A stretch of 64,000 nt of DNA, taken from assembly GCA_018242525.1 (NCBI GenBank), contig JAFEBS010000019.1:124001-188000 (forward strand). Direction: 5' to 3'. Each line of letters starts with the position of its first letter. The stretch's first letter is position 1. The stretch comes from Planctomycetota bacterium (GTDB lineage: Bacteria > Planctomycetota > Planctomycetia > Planctomycetales > Planctomycetaceae). The notes beneath the pieces are model-generated. The model did no database searches. It was not told the origin of the DNA and saw only the letters and a program-made list of their open reading frames with translations. Made by a program: the position numbers and the translations under genes. Shown piece by piece: positions 16,356 through 25,822 of the stretch.

Positions 16356-19300
16356 TCAGACGACCGGCTTGGCGGACGGTTTGCGGAAGCTGAACCACAG
16401 GTGCTTCGGAGTCAGGCCGATGCCAATCAGGACGAGTTGGGACAGGACGAACAGTCCCAGCTTGACCACGGTTCCTTCTGTGAACCCGTAGGAATGCAGG
16501 CCGGCTCCGAGTTCGTTGACGCCCCACCAGGACCAACTGACAAAGATGTTGCCGGCGATGGCCAGGACCGCCATGCCGCGCTCCTTGACCAGACCGCCCC
16601 AGCGGGCGTGCAGGACCAGAGCGTTCCACAACACGATGATTAGCGCTCCGTTTTCCTTTGGATCCCAGCCCCAGAACCGGCCCCACGAATCGTCGGCCCA
16701 CAGGCCGCCCAGGACTGTACCGACGAAGCTGAAGAAGATCGAGAAACAGAGTGTGCCGTAAATCATGCGGTAGATTTCGCGGCTGATCGACGGAGTCAAA
16801 GAGGGTGTTAACACACCGCGCAGGACGTACACCACCCCCAGTAATCCGGCCAGGTACGTGGTCGCATAGCCCATCGTGATCGTTGTCACATGTGTCGCCA
16901 GCCAGAACTGAGTGTCCAGGACCGCCTGCAACACCGTGAATGTATCACCCTTCACGGACAGGCCGTCGGCAATCAGCAGTGTGGCATAACCCGCCACCGA
17001 AGCGATCAGGTTGCCAATTCCCAATCGGAAGACCATTTCCAGGATCAGGCCGAGCATGACGCAACCCCAGCCGATGAACACGGCGGACGAATACAGATTT
17101 GTCACGGGGGGGCGACCCGAGATGTAGATGCGGCCGACCAGGGCGTACGTGTGGACACACAGAATCAGCACCAGCAGCCAGAACGCGATCCGATTGAAGC
17201 CCTGCGTCCATCCCAGCCAGCCGCAGGCGCCGAGCACGAAGGCCAGGACGTACATGTAATCTGCTCGCGCGAACGGCTTGAAGTGATTGAAGGAGGCCTC
17301 GAACCGGGTCTTCGCCAGGTTCACATCGCGCGGCGGTTCCGCTTTCAGCTCCTGCAGGCATTCATCAACGGCGCGATTGAAGTCGCGTGGTCGTGTCTTC
17401 TCTTTCCCCTCGACCGGTTGTCGACTATCTGCGTACGAGGCCAGGATCGCATTCCAGGCGGCAACCTGGGGTGGAAGTACCTTCTGGTCGCTGAACACCG
17501 CATCGATCTCGTCGATGGTCACATCGGGATTCGATTCAATCTTGGTTCGCAGGGCTTTCATGACACCCTCAATCCATCCTCCCGAAACGGTCTGCCATTC
17601 CTGATCCTTCTTGATCGGACCGATGGCGAACACCGGTTGGCCTTCCGTCGCGAGCATTTTCTCCAGTTCGGCACCGCGTTGCAGCATGAGCAGTTTCTGG
17701 CGGGGATTGCCGTGAATCCGTCGTTGCAGACCGAATGCAAACTGCAAACTGTCGAAAATCGTCAGCTTCTCATCCAGTTCCAGGACTTTGCGTTGATAAA
17801 CACTCAACGTCCGACGGTCCTTGGCAGCCGCCTCTTTGGCCAGCTTGACCTGGCCGCGAAACGCGTCTTCGCTTTCCCGGATCTCGGCGCGCGAATACCG
17901 CATCCCCTCGCGCTTCTTGACGCCGATCGTCTCCTGAACTTCCAGGTTCTCGACCTTGAAGACTTCGTATTCGTCCGCCGCTTCGGTATCGGAAACGACC
18001 TCTGCCAGCCACTGGATGGCAGGGATTCGCCGCTTGTCCTTGTCATGTCCGATCTGCACGTATGTTCGTCCGGAAATGGCCAGCAGGGCCGAATAGGCGG
18101 CGGAGTCGAGCGGTTTGACGCGACCGTCCTGAACGACGGGGATCTGGCCGAATCGATAGAAGTCGTAGTCCAGATCCTTGTGCGCGGGTGGCATGGCGGC
18201 AGCGGCGCAGTAACATGCAACCGCTGCCACAACTCCGGTGGCGGCAACGATCGACGGCCAGTTGATTGGCGTCGGTCCCAGGACCTTGTCGGGCTTGAGT
18301 GCCGGTTTGATTCCCAGTTCATCAGCGACGCGGGTTTTTCTGTCCCACGAGTGACCCGGCCCCGCGTTCTTCTGCCCCAATGTTTCCAGCAGTTCGGCAA
18401 CGCGGCTGGATTCACCGGGTACCGTCCCCGAGCGCATCAGGAACCGCGACAACATCATCAGGAAGTGGGCCAGCATTCCGATGGCGACCAGCATGCACGC
18501 CACGTACGGCATCATCCATCCCGAGTTGGCAACAACAGACAACGTGGTGTGTTCCACCCCGGTTCCGCGTTCCTGGAAGTAACCGCTCTGGTAGAAGGTT
18601 TCATTGGCAAACCGCAGCGGATTATTCATCCAGATTGTCTTGTCTTCGTCGACATGCTGGCCGGGTTCGACGATGTGAACCTTCGATGCATAGTTGCGCG
18701 GAGTTCCTGTCCCGATGTAATCTTCCTTTTTGACATCGATCAGCCGGAACTGGAACGGCTTGTAGTACCGTTTTGGTCGCAACGCCAGTTCATAGGTCTT
18801 GTCACCCACGCGGATCGAGTCGGTTTCGTTGCTCATCGACAGCAGCATGCCCACCAGATAGGTCCCGATCGGCTTGTCCGTCGCCCGGTCGGTCAACTTC
18901 ACATAGGCAGCCGCCATGTCGACTTTGCTGTCCATGTCGGTCCCGCTCCCCGGCTTTTTCGGCTCGGCGAACCATTCGACTCCCAACCCGGCCGTCGCCG
19001 GATTCTTGTCGCGGACCGAGGCCGCTCGCAGGTGTGAATTCGGCAGGACTCGGGAGATCTCGATGTTGAACGGCAAGACTGGGACATCGATTTTCTCACC
19101 GTCCCGGATCATCGAACGGGGGATCGCCGTGACTCGTTCCTCGTCTTTCGCCGACTTGTCGATGACCGCCAATTCGTAAGTACGAATGTCGTGTACGAAG
19201 GCGGTCGTTTCCCCCTCCTGCAGATTCATCTGGGTTTCGACGGCCGTCATGGCGACATGCAATTCGTAGAACATCAGCAGGCCGATGCCAGAATGCAGCA

Positions 19301-20201
19301 GCACAATTCCGGATCGCTTGTTGAAGACGATGATGCACCCGACCAGCAGCGCGACCGAGGCGACCGACCCCTGGGTCAACTGCCACAGAATGCGCATTGA
19401 GGCATCACTGGGCCGGACCGCGGGACCGTTCGTGACCAGCCAGGTCGTCAGCACCGCCAGGATGAGGGTGCTGGTGGTCATCAGGCCGAAGACGAAGGTC
19501 TCGCGCGGCTCGCGAAACCAACCGGACTTCTGCAAACGCGATCCCAGCGCAAGTGTGGCATACAAAGATCCAAGGACCAGCAAGGCCAGAAACCCCTCGT
19601 AACCAATCCACAAGACCGAGTAGGGGACCCACGGATCGGTCTGGAATCTCCGGGAATCCCCCGCCGCCGCAATGATGAACCAGGTGATCAGACAGCCGAT
19701 CGCCAGAGCCCCCAGGCCCAGCCACAGTCTTTGTCCCTTCGCCTGTGCCTTGAATCGCACGGTATGCGCAGACAGCAGGTTGGCGGCCAGAAAAAGCCCG
19801 ATCAGCTTCCCGCCCGGGAAATAGAACCCGCCGCCTTTGGTTGCCAGCCACTTCAGACCCTGCATCATCGAAATGGTCATTCGGCCCAGGGCGCTGATTT
19901 CAGTGCCATCCTGAGGCATCTCAGGGACGAACGACGGGGGAAAGAAGATTGCAAACGGGACCCAGGCAAACCAGCAGCGAAAATACTGGCCGATCACTTC
20001 CCAGATGTCCTTGTCGACCTGGGCAAACGTCCCCGCCAGGATAAGAAAAATCGACAAGGCGAACAGGACGACCGTCAATCGCAACGACGCCAGCGGTTCC
20101 AGAACCTGTTTGATGGTGTCCCAGGCGGTCAGGCCGGAATCCGGTTGTCGAGGAGGCTGGAGCGTGTCTTCGTCTGCGATGGTTTCCAGATCGATCGCCA
20201 T
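16356..20201 (-). CDS. Fused ResB-CcsA cytochrome c biogenesis protein
   Basis: A 1281-residue polytopic protein joining both halves of system II haem delivery. The N-terminal ResB part starts LEPLASLRLTVVLFALSIFL and carries several membrane helices and a large extracytoplasmic domain. The C-terminal CcsA part has the haem-handling WWD motif, WGRFWGWDPKE, near residues 1171-1181 and the conserved GLHSYGF. Between them is a charged region of a few hundred residues (about 650-970) not typical of either family. The product exports haem and attaches it to CxxCH proteins outside the membrane. ATG at 20201 has GAGGG at good spacing. The lipoprotein gene upstream, 63 bases away, and the haem protein gene downstream form a functional block. 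Confidence 0.93.
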   Translation of the reverse strand: MAIDLETIADEDTLQPPRQPDSGLTAWDTIKQVLEPLASLRLTVVLFALSIFLILAGTFAQVDKDIWEVIGQYFRCWFAWVPFAIFFPPSFVPEMPQDGTEISALGRMTISMMQGLKWLATKGGGFYFPGGKLIGLFLAANLLSAHTVRFKAQAKGQRLWLGLGALAIGCLITWFIIAAAGDSRRFQTDPWVPYSVLWIGYEGFLALLVLGSLYATLALGSRLQKSGWFREPRETFVFGLMTTSTLILAVLTTWLVTNGPAVRPSDASMRILWQLTQGSVASVALLVGCIIVFNKRSGIVLLHSGIGLLMFYELHVAMTAVETQMNLQEGETTAFVHDIRTYELAVIDKSAKDEERVTAIPRSMIRDGEKIDVPVLPFNIEISRVLPNSHLRAASVRDKNPATAGLGVEWFAEPKKPGSGTDMDSKVDMAAAYVKLTDRATDKPIGTYLVGMLLSMSNETDSIRVGDKTYELALRPKRYYKPFQFRLIDVKKEDYIGTGTPRNYASKVHIVEPGQHVDEDKTIWMNNPLRFANETFYQSGYFQERGTGVEHTTLSVVANSGWMMPYVACMLVAIGMLAHFLMMLSRFLMRSGTVPGESSRVAELLETLGQKNAGPGHSWDRKTRVADELGIKPALKPDKVLGPTPINWPSIVAATGVVAAVACYCAAAAMPPAHKDLDYDFYRFGQIPVVQDGRVKPLDSAAYSALLAISGRTYVQIGHDKDKRRIPAIQWLAEVVSDTEAADEYEVFKVENLEVQETIGVKKREGMRYSRAEIRESEDAFRGQVKLAKEAAAKDRRTLSVYQRKVLELDEKLTIFDSLQFAFGLQRRIHGNPRQKLLMLQRGAELEKMLATEGQPVFAIGPIKKDQEWQTVSGGWIEGVMKALRTKIESNPDVTIDEIDAVFSDQKVLPPQVAAWNAILASYADSRQPVEGKEKTRPRDFNRAVDECLQELKAEPPRDVNLAKTRFEASFNHFKPFARADYMYVLAFVLGACGWLGWTQGFNRIAFWLLVLILCVHTYALVGRIYISGRPPVTNLYSSAVFIGWGCVMLGLILEMVFRLGIGNLIASVAGYATLLIADGLSVKGDTFTVLQAVLDTQFWLATHVTTITMGYATTYLAGLLGVVYVLRGVLTPSLTPSISREIYRMIYGTLCFSIFFSFVGTVLGGLWADDSWGRFWGWDPKENGALIIVLWNALVLHARWGGLVKERGMAVLAIAGNIFVSWSWWGVNELGAGLHSYGFTEGTVVKLGLFVLSQLVLIGIGLTPKHLWFSFRKPSAKPVV

Positions 20202-20264
20202 GATGTCCCTCAACTTCTTCAAGTCAGCGAGCCCGGCCCGCGCGAATTCCAAATACCGCGAATT

Positions 20265-21383
20265 TCAGAACTTCAGTGATCGAGCGAACGTTTCAAATCG
20301 AACTCGCTCTTTCGCCGCTGTTTCTGGATCGCCCGTCAGTTTGACAAACACCGTCTGGTCACCGTCTTCAATCATCAGACCCAGCATGGCCTGCGTCTCG
20401 TTCTGTAGTTGCACCAATCCACCCTTACGGGATCCGACCGGGAATGCAACCAGCGACTTTTCGATGTCCGCATCCGAGAGCGGTTCCAACCCCAATTGAC
20501 CGCGCCAGCGATTGACGTTCGCCGTCTTCGATCCGCCAGCCCGCGACACGGTAATGCTGGCCTTCTGTTTGCCGTTCACCGCTTCAAAAGCATAAAGCGT
20601 AAATGTCTTGGCGCGAACCTGAATCCACTCGTCAGGCTTGATGAAGGCGATTCCCGGGGATCCCGCACCATCGTCCTTCGAAGGAGCTTCCTTCACGGGT
20701 GCAGCCTCGGGCGGAGTCGGCGGCGCACCACCGTGCCCCATCATGGGGGGCATTCCGGCCATGCCGGGCCCCGGCTTGGCCTTGCCGACAATGTTCAGGT
20801 ACGTGATGGACAGACCACCCACTTCGATCGTTTCCGTTCGAGTCGGCAGATCCTCTTCTTCGATGAATGGCAGATCGAGCTGACCGCGCCAGCGATTGAT
20901 GTTGGCCAACAGGTCCTGCGCCAGTTTCTCAGATCCGGGCAAAGTTGTGACGGACACTTCCAGTTTGGGGGAGCCTGGCAGTACCAGCGTCGCATAGCGC
21001 ATGTCGTTGCCAGGTGTTTCCGTCCAGCCGACCGGTAATTTCCAGCCAATCTTTCCCGAAGGAGCAAACTCGACCGACTTCACCAGTTCGCGAAACTCAG
21101 GTGCACGATCGCTGACAGCGATCGGTTCCCCCTGCAATTTGAAGAACCACAATTCCTGGCCATGGGGGACAATTGCGGCGAGCATCCGGGCCGGCTTGGG
21201 CCGTCGTGCTTCCAGTTGGGCGAGGTACTCGGGGGTCTGGATCGACTCATGGGTGGCGACGGTATACGTCGTCACCTCCTCTTTCTGCCGACACCCGCAG
21301 AGCAGCAGTGTTCCCAAGAATATCGCGCACGGTGTTATCGTGAACGAGCCGAGTAGCGATGAAGAGGCATGAGACGTTGGCAC
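20265..21383 (-). CDS. Lipoprotein with duplicated NRWRGQL domain
   Basis: A 372-residue protein with a signal ending in LLLCGC, giving a lipidation Cys near residue 31. The mature part contains two copies of one module: VSVTTLPGSEKLAQDLLANI followed by NRWRGQLDLPF, and ITVSRAGGSKTANV followed by NRWRGQLGLEPL. A Gly/Met/Pro-rich linker (AGMPPMMGHGGAPPTPP) separates them. No enzymatic motif is visible. It lies directly upstream of ResB-CcsA on the same strand, which suggests a part in cytochrome maturation or in handling copper or haem on the outer face, as an inference from context. I used the first ATG, 21383. Confidence 0.8.
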   Translation of the reverse strand: MPTSHASSSLLGSFTITPCAIFLGTLLLCGCRQKEEVTTYTVATHESIQTPEYLAQLEARRPKPARMLAAIVPHGQELWFFKLQGEPIAVSDRAPEFRELVKSVEFAPSGKIGWKLPVGWTETPGNDMRYATLVLPGSPKLEVSVTTLPGSEKLAQDLLANINRWRGQLDLPFIEEEDLPTRTETIEVGGLSITYLNIVGKAKPGPGMAGMPPMMGHGGAPPTPPEAAPVKEAPSKDDGAGSPGIAFIKPDEWIQVRAKTFTLYAFEAVNGKQKASITVSRAGGSKTANVNRWRGQLGLEPLSDADIEKSLVAFPVGSRKGGLVQLQNETQAMLGLMIEDGDQTVFVKLTGDPETAAKERVRFETFARSLKF

Positions 21384-21743
21384 GAGCGCACGTGACCTTC
21401 GTTGAGATAAGATTGGAAGATCCGGTCAGGCGGGCGAAGCAAGGGCGGGATTTCCGGCAGTCGTCACGATTATAACCTCGCCAATTCCCAAAAGTACATT
21501 CTCTGTTTTTGGTTCCCGGGAAATTCCGGTCCGAACGGGGAACGTGAGTTCGCCAGTCCGTCAGACTTCGGCCCGCTAGCAGCCCGTGGTAAAAGGGGTC
21601 TGACCCTTTGGAGGGCAATTGATTCACCTTGAAAATCGAATGCCCGGAGAGGGTCAGACCCCTTTTACCACGGGCTGCTAGCTAGGAACGACCACTCCAA
21701 AGTGGTTCTCCCGCGGCCACCAGCAAATGGTTGGTGATGAGAA
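21384..21743. other. 360-base intergenic region carrying a mobile element
   Basis: This lies between the methyltransferase stop and the start of the lipoprotein gene on the same strand. The family B element (21575-21682) takes up a third of it. The remaining parts should contain the promoter of the cytochrome maturation block. No coding frame with a convincing product was seen. Confidence 0.5.
21575..21682. mobile_element. Family B inverted-repeat element, copy 2
   Basis: A 108-base element with perfect 33-base inverted arms (21575-21607 and 21650-21682), each containing GCTAGCAGCCCGTGGTAAAA and GGGGTCTGACCCT. Length and architecture equal copy 1 at 8709-8816, but the orientation is reversed: the loop (GGAGGGCAATTGATTCACC onward) matches the reverse complement of the copy 1 loop with few changes. 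The palindromic GCTAGC at both outer ends could also be read as a 6-base flanking repeat, but this is ambiguous. Confidence 0.85.
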
Positions 21744-22478
21744 TCAGCCGAGCTGAACTTCGATCAACTGATATCGCCCAACTCGTGGCACTGGCAATGG
21801 TTGCATCTGTTCGTCGAAGATGCGGACCGTTAACCCGGCTTCCTGCACCAGATTGCAAAACAATTCCGCTTTGGCTCGGCCACCGTCGACAAACCAGGCC
21901 GTCCCGCCCGGGGCCAGCATTTTTTGCGTTAATTCCAGCAGAGGTTTATGGTTACGATCTTCGTACAATAATTCGCAGCCCCACAGGAGTGGAAACTGGC
22001 GATCGGGGATCTGACGCCAGTCCAGGACCATTCCTGACGCCTGTGTAAATCCCGCACGACCGGCATTGTAGAGGGCCAGGTCGACAGCTTTGGGTTCGTA
22101 GTCGCTGAAGGTGACCTTCAATCCCTGAGCCAGTCCGGCGAGTCCCACAAGCCCGATCCCCGCCCCCAATTCCAGCACTTCGGTTCCGGGAATCCATGGT
22201 GTCCGCAGGATGGTGGCGACCATCTTCAGCGAGGCGGGCCACAAGTAGGCCCAATACGGCATGTATTCGTCCCGATCAAACGCGGCATGCACGTCGGCAT
22301 CATCCAGGAAGTCATCGGGCGAGGCCGGGAGTATCAGGCGGAAGACATGGCCTTCAATTGTCCATTCCTTTTGGGCCCAACCGCCAGGGACCTCAGGGAG
22401 TCCGTCAGGTGTTTCACTCAGCCGCACGGAAGGAGTGCGCAGTTCAAGGGTGTCAGAAGTTTTTGAGGAGGAGGTCAC
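21744..22478 (-). CDS. Class I SAM-dependent methyltransferase
   Basis: A 244-residue protein with a Rossmann-type methyltransferase core. Motif I is VLELGAGIGLVGLAGLAQG, followed by VTFSDYEPKAVDLALYNA (motif II acid) and MVLDWRQIPDRQFPLLWGCE. The preceding YMPYWAYLWPASLKMVATIL and the late DGGRAKAEL are typical of the lysine/histone-type Methyltransf_16 group, which methylates proteins. The substrate is unknown. ATG at 22478 gives a complete domain. It is the last gene of the ROK, Ppx/GppA, HHH, methyltransferase series, with a half family C repeat in the gap before it. Confidence 0.82.
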   Translation of the reverse strand: MTSSSKTSDTLELRTPSVRLSETPDGLPEVPGGWAQKEWTIEGHVFRLILPASPDDFLDDADVHAAFDRDEYMPYWAYLWPASLKMVATILRTPWIPGTEVLELGAGIGLVGLAGLAQGLKVTFSDYEPKAVDLALYNAGRAGFTQASGMVLDWRQIPDRQFPLLWGCELLYEDRNHKPLLELTQKMLAPGGTAWFVDGGRAKAELFCNLVQEAGLTVRIFDEQMQPLPVPRVGRYQLIEVQLG

Positions 22479-22548
22479 GTCGCGAAGTCCGATGTCGAGA
22501 GTCGACAGGCAGGAAGCCTGCGAGATCAGTAAGGATAAGCTACCACTC

Positions 22549-22569
22549 GCCCGACGCGCAAGCGAGGGA
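22549..22569. repeat. Solo half of family C repeat
   Basis: GCCCGACGCGCAAGCGAGGG with one substitution relative to the arm of the perfect inverted repeat at 8841-8913. No partner arm was found nearby, so it is a decayed or half element in the gap upstream of the methyltransferase gene. Confidence 0.65.
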
Positions 22570-22614
22570 CCAGTTACCCCGCATCCAATTCGTGATAGCG
22601 AAATCTGTACTGTA

Positions 22615-23121
22615 CTACTCCGTCACCCGTTCTTCTGTCGCAACCGCATCGGTCCCCCCGCGCAGGAATGGCCGGATTCGGTCCATCAATTTGGGTCCGA
22701 TCCCACGTACGCGATTGACTTCCTCTGGATCGTGAAACAATCCCCGCTCTTCCCGGTCCGCGACAATCCGACGGGCGAGCGTTTCACCGATCCCGTCCAG
22801 TTGCGACCATTCCACCCACGATGCGGTGTTGATATCGAGCGAATAGTAATACTCGCGAGGCTTTTGACTGCTCAATTCGACCGGAGCCGTTCCCCACCGC
22901 GACAGCCGGACCCAATGGATGCCAAGTAGTCCCAGCAACAGGGCGATGAGCAGTCCAACAAACACCTGATCCCCGCGCCGCAACCACAAGTACGCGTCCG
23001 CGGATTTGGCCGCTATTTCGAGAGGGGCTGATGGTTCAGGAGTGGCCGGTGGCAATGTGATCGCAGGCGGGGGTTCCCGATCAGACTTCGAATCCGCGTC
23101 GGTGTCGGGAAGGTTCGACAT
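22615..23121 (-). CDS. ComEA-like helix-hairpin-helix protein
   Basis: A 168-residue protein: a Pro/Ser/Glu-rich N-terminus, one membrane helix (VFVGLLIALLLGLLGIHWV) and a C-terminal ComEA-type helix-hairpin-helix domain (DINTASWVEWSQLDGIGETL, then EVNRVRGIGPKLMDRIRPF). ComEA proteins bind double-stranded DNA outside the membrane during natural uptake; related proteins in planctomycetes are not characterised. The open frame continues upstream to 23622, but that part is antisense-like and Arg-rich. ATG at 23121 lies two bases after the Ppx/GppA stop, indicating translational coupling. Confidence 0.85.
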   Translation of the reverse strand: MSNLPDTDADSKSDREPPPAITLPPATPEPSAPLEIAAKSADAYLWLRRGDQVFVGLLIALLLGLLGIHWVRLSRWGTAPVELSSQKPREYYYSLDINTASWVEWSQLDGIGETLARRIVADREERGLFHDPEEVNRVRGIGPKLMDRIRPFLRGGTDAVATEERVTE

Positions 23122-23123
23122 GG

Positions 23124-24701
23124 CTATCGCATCTTCCGCAGCAGGACTGGCATCCCGAACGTTTCTTCGAAGAGCGATCCCGACTGTTTCAGGGCGAGTT
23201 GTTCCAGGCTCAGATCTTCGACCTGGGGGATGGCGATGACCAGTCGGCCGCTTTCCCGCGAAAAACGCAATTCGTGCAGTCGCTGGGAATGGGAAGCCTC
23301 CAAAGCGTCGGCCACGCGCAGCATCGCCGCCATCTTCACCACTGCGATACGCTGGTCGCGGTCCAGTGTCGTGAACACCGTGTGCGTTGGTTTGGGCGAC
23401 GTGCGGCGATGATAGCGGGCCGTCAATGAGACCAGTTGCACGTCGGACCGGCTCAGGCCGAACAGTTCGCTGTTCTGGATCAGGTACATCGAGTGCTTGT
23501 GATAGCTGCCGGTGCTGACGTACAGACCGATCTCGTGCAGCAACGCAGCAACCCGCAACAACAGTTCGTACCGCGGGTCCAGTTGGTGTTCGTCGCGCAG
23601 GCCTTGAAACAGGATCTTGCACAGCTTGGAAACGTGCCGTGCGTGCGGTTCGTCGAAGTTGAACTTGCGACCCAGGTCCAGGGCCGAGCGGATCACCTGG
23701 TTGCTGAAATCCTCGTTCCAGCCCCCGCGCGTGGCCATCTGCTTCAACAGGCCATCGCGCAGATTGATGCTCGACACAATCACCTGTTTCAGTTGAAACG
23801 CCTGCGCGAGCATGACGTAGGCCAGCAGCGCCGGCCCCAGCGTTCCCGCGTCGGGAAAGGTGATGTGATACTTGTGAACCAGCTTGTCCTCGTTCAGTGA
23901 TAAGACGGTGTCCGTCAGATCTTCCAGTTCCTTCAGAGGGATCCGGGTCAGATGGTCCCGGTTCCAGTCGGGAATCAGTTGCTGGGCGGCGAACCGCATG
24001 TCACCTCCCAGCGCGACCATTTCCTGGGACTGCCCCTGCGGGACCTGTTGCAGGATCTGGTCGATCACTCGTTGAATCTGCGTTTCCATCAGCCGTCGCG
24101 TGGCGGCATGCGATGCGTGATACGCTTCCAGCGTCTGATGAATTCGCAATGAGCCCAGGCGATAGGTGTGCGCGAACAAGACATCGGCATTCTGGACCTG
24201 CAGCAGTTCGGTGCTGCCTCCACCGACTTCCGTAATGACCGTCCGGGCCGCGGCCAGTTCCGGGTCCGGTTTCAGCAAGGGCTGTACGCCCAGATACGTG
24301 ACCCGGTTGACTTCGGCTTCATCGATCGGAATGACCTGAATCCCGGTGGCGGTGTAAATCCGATCCAGGAACGCCAGTTTGTTCAACGCTTCACGAACGG
24401 CACTCGTCGCGACCACGCGGACCTGATCGGGCCGATCGATCCCATATTCCGCCAGGACCCGCTTGTAGCTTTTCAGGACCCGGACACATTCTTCGATCGT
24501 GCTCTTCTCGATGGAGCCACGGGTGAAAGTGTCCTTCCCCAGGGCGACGGCCTGTGACAAGGAGGACAGCAACCGGACGTCGCCGGAATCTTCGATGTCG
24601 GCGATGGCCATCCGGATCGAAGTGGTTCCAACGTCAATGACGGCGGCGGTCCGAACCGCCGCAGATCGTGGTGTCGTTGAATTGGCAGGTTCGGCAATCA
24701 T
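23124..24701 (-). CDS. Ppx/GppA phosphatase with C-terminal HD domain
   Basis: A 525-residue protein. The N-terminal two-thirds is the actin-like Ppx/GppA fold: AAVIDVGTTSIRMAIADI (phosphate 1), ATSAVREALNKLAFL, EVGGGSTELLQV (phosphate 2) and SSINLRDGLL. The C-terminal part carries an HD-type region: LLRVAALLHEIGLYVS and KHSMYLIQNSELFGLS, as in exopolyphosphatases and (p)ppGpp phosphohydrolases. It should hydrolyse polyphosphate or pppGpp in the stringent or phosphate response. ATG at 24701 lies 56 bases after the ROK gene on the same strand, so the four genes 25822-21744 may be one operon. Confidence 0.9.
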   Translation of the reverse strand: MIAEPANSTTPRSAAVRTAAVIDVGTTSIRMAIADIEDSGDVRLLSSLSQAVALGKDTFTRGSIEKSTIEECVRVLKSYKRVLAEYGIDRPDQVRVVATSAVREALNKLAFLDRIYTATGIQVIPIDEAEVNRVTYLGVQPLLKPDPELAAARTVITEVGGGSTELLQVQNADVLFAHTYRLGSLRIHQTLEAYHASHAATRRLMETQIQRVIDQILQQVPQGQSQEMVALGGDMRFAAQQLIPDWNRDHLTRIPLKELEDLTDTVLSLNEDKLVHKYHITFPDAGTLGPALLAYVMLAQAFQLKQVIVSSINLRDGLLKQMATRGGWNEDFSNQVIRSALDLGRKFNFDEPHARHVSKLCKILFQGLRDEHQLDPRYELLLRVAALLHEIGLYVSTGSYHKHSMYLIQNSELFGLSRSDVQLVSLTARYHRRTSPKPTHTVFTTLDRDQRIAVVKMAAMLRVADALEASHSQRLHELRFSRESGRLVIAIPQVEDLSLEQLALKQSGSLFEETFGMPVLLRKMR

Positions 24702-24757
24702 GTCACTCGAAGATCGGCGTTTGTAATCGGAAATGGAATCCAGGATTCAGGCGGAGA

Positions 24758-25822
24758 TCAGGCTTCGATACATTGGCGGGCCCAGGCGGCAGCCCCCATG
24801 GACCCCGCGTCGTCTCCCAGTTTGGCAACCTTCAATTCGTACGACTTCTGGTACGACGGCATCACATGTTTCGCGAGGATCTTCGCGACTTCGTCCACAT
24901 ACAATCGCGGCATCGCCTCGACCAGGCCGCCGCCCAGGATGATCACATCCGGCGCCAGCATATTGACGGCTCCCGCCAGGGCGATTCCCAGGTACCGCGC
25001 TCCGTCGCGCATGATCTCTTCGACAATTTCATCCCCCGACTCAATCGCCTCCTGAATCGTGCCGCTGCGGATGTTCGCCAGGTCTGTCCCGGCCACGCGC
25101 AGGATGTGAGGGGCCTGCCCCCGATAGGCGGCCTTCGCAATCTCCGCGGACAGCGCCAGGCGACTGGCCACCGTTTCCAGGCATCCGCGACGACCGCAGC
25201 CACAGACGGCCCCGTCCACCACCACGGGAATATGTCCGATTTCCAGGCAGCTCGATTTCTTACCCCGGAAAATCTTCCCTTCGTAAATCATCCCGCCACC
25301 GATACCGGTCCCGGGAAAAACTCCCAGGGTTGTGCGCGCCCCCACCGCAGCACCGAACCGGTATTCACCGTACACACCCGCGTCGACATCGTTACAGATC
25401 CAGACCGGGCAACCGAATTCCTTTTCCAGGATCTTCTTCAGCGGTACGTCCCGCCAGCCCAGGTTGGGAGCGGCCAGGATCACGCCTTCGTCCAGATCCA
25501 GGGGACCCGGGCAGCCAACCCCGATTCCGCCCAATCGGGCCTGGTCCAGTCCCCCTTCCTCCAGCAGCTTTTCGATCGTGGATCGAATCCGCTCGACCCC
25601 CGCCGTGGCACCTTCGGATCCGCGGGTCTTCTTTTTGCGACGGGCGATCGAATCAAATTTGCGATCGAACAGGACGGCGTTCATCTTGGTTCCGCCCAGG
25701 TCAAATCCAACCCAGACTCGATCGCCCGCATCGACCGTCTTTCCCGGATCGACTCCCCCCATTGCCGTGGCAATGGCAGGCTCTGTTCGTTGATCGGCAT
25801 CCTTGATTGGCGATTCGGGCAT
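24758..25822 (-). CDS. ROK-family sugar kinase (glucokinase-like)
   Basis: A 354-residue protein with the ATP-binding GFDLGGTKMNAVLFD, the catalytic Asp region WICNDVDAGVYGEYRFG, the GVFPGTGIGGGMIYEG phosphate loop and the ROK zinc site GHIP then CGCGRRGCLE. This set places it among ROK kinases, which phosphorylate glucose, N-acetyl sugars or mannose. There is no N-terminal helix-turn-helix, so it is an enzyme rather than a ROK repressor. About 30 extra residues precede the domain. It appears to lead the minus-strand series with Ppx/GppA. Confidence 0.9.
   Translation of the reverse strand: MPESPIKDADQRTEPAIATAMGGVDPGKTVDAGDRVWVGFDLGGTKMNAVLFDRKFDSIARRKKKTRGSEGATAGVERIRSTIEKLLEEGGLDQARLGGIGVGCPGPLDLDEGVILAAPNLGWRDVPLKKILEKEFGCPVWICNDVDAGVYGEYRFGAAVGARTTLGVFPGTGIGGGMIYEGKIFRGKKSSCLEIGHIPVVVDGAVCGCGRRGCLETVASRLALSAEIAKAAYRGQAPHILRVAGTDLANIRSGTIQEAIESGDEIVEEIMRDGARYLGIALAGAVNMLAPDVIILGGGLVEAMPRLYVDEVAKILAKHVMPSYQKSYELKVAKLGDDAGSMGAAAWARQCIEA

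Noticed and set aside
16890..19037. 715-codon frame on the plus strand
   Set aside because: It lies wholly antisense to the ResB-CcsA gene; the product is His/Gln/Arg-rich, typical of antisense translation of GC-rich coding DNA.
21575..21682. GCTAGC at both ends of family B copy 2 as a target-site duplication
   Set aside because: GCTAGC is its own reverse complement and belongs to the inverted arms, and copy 1 has no matching flanking repeat.
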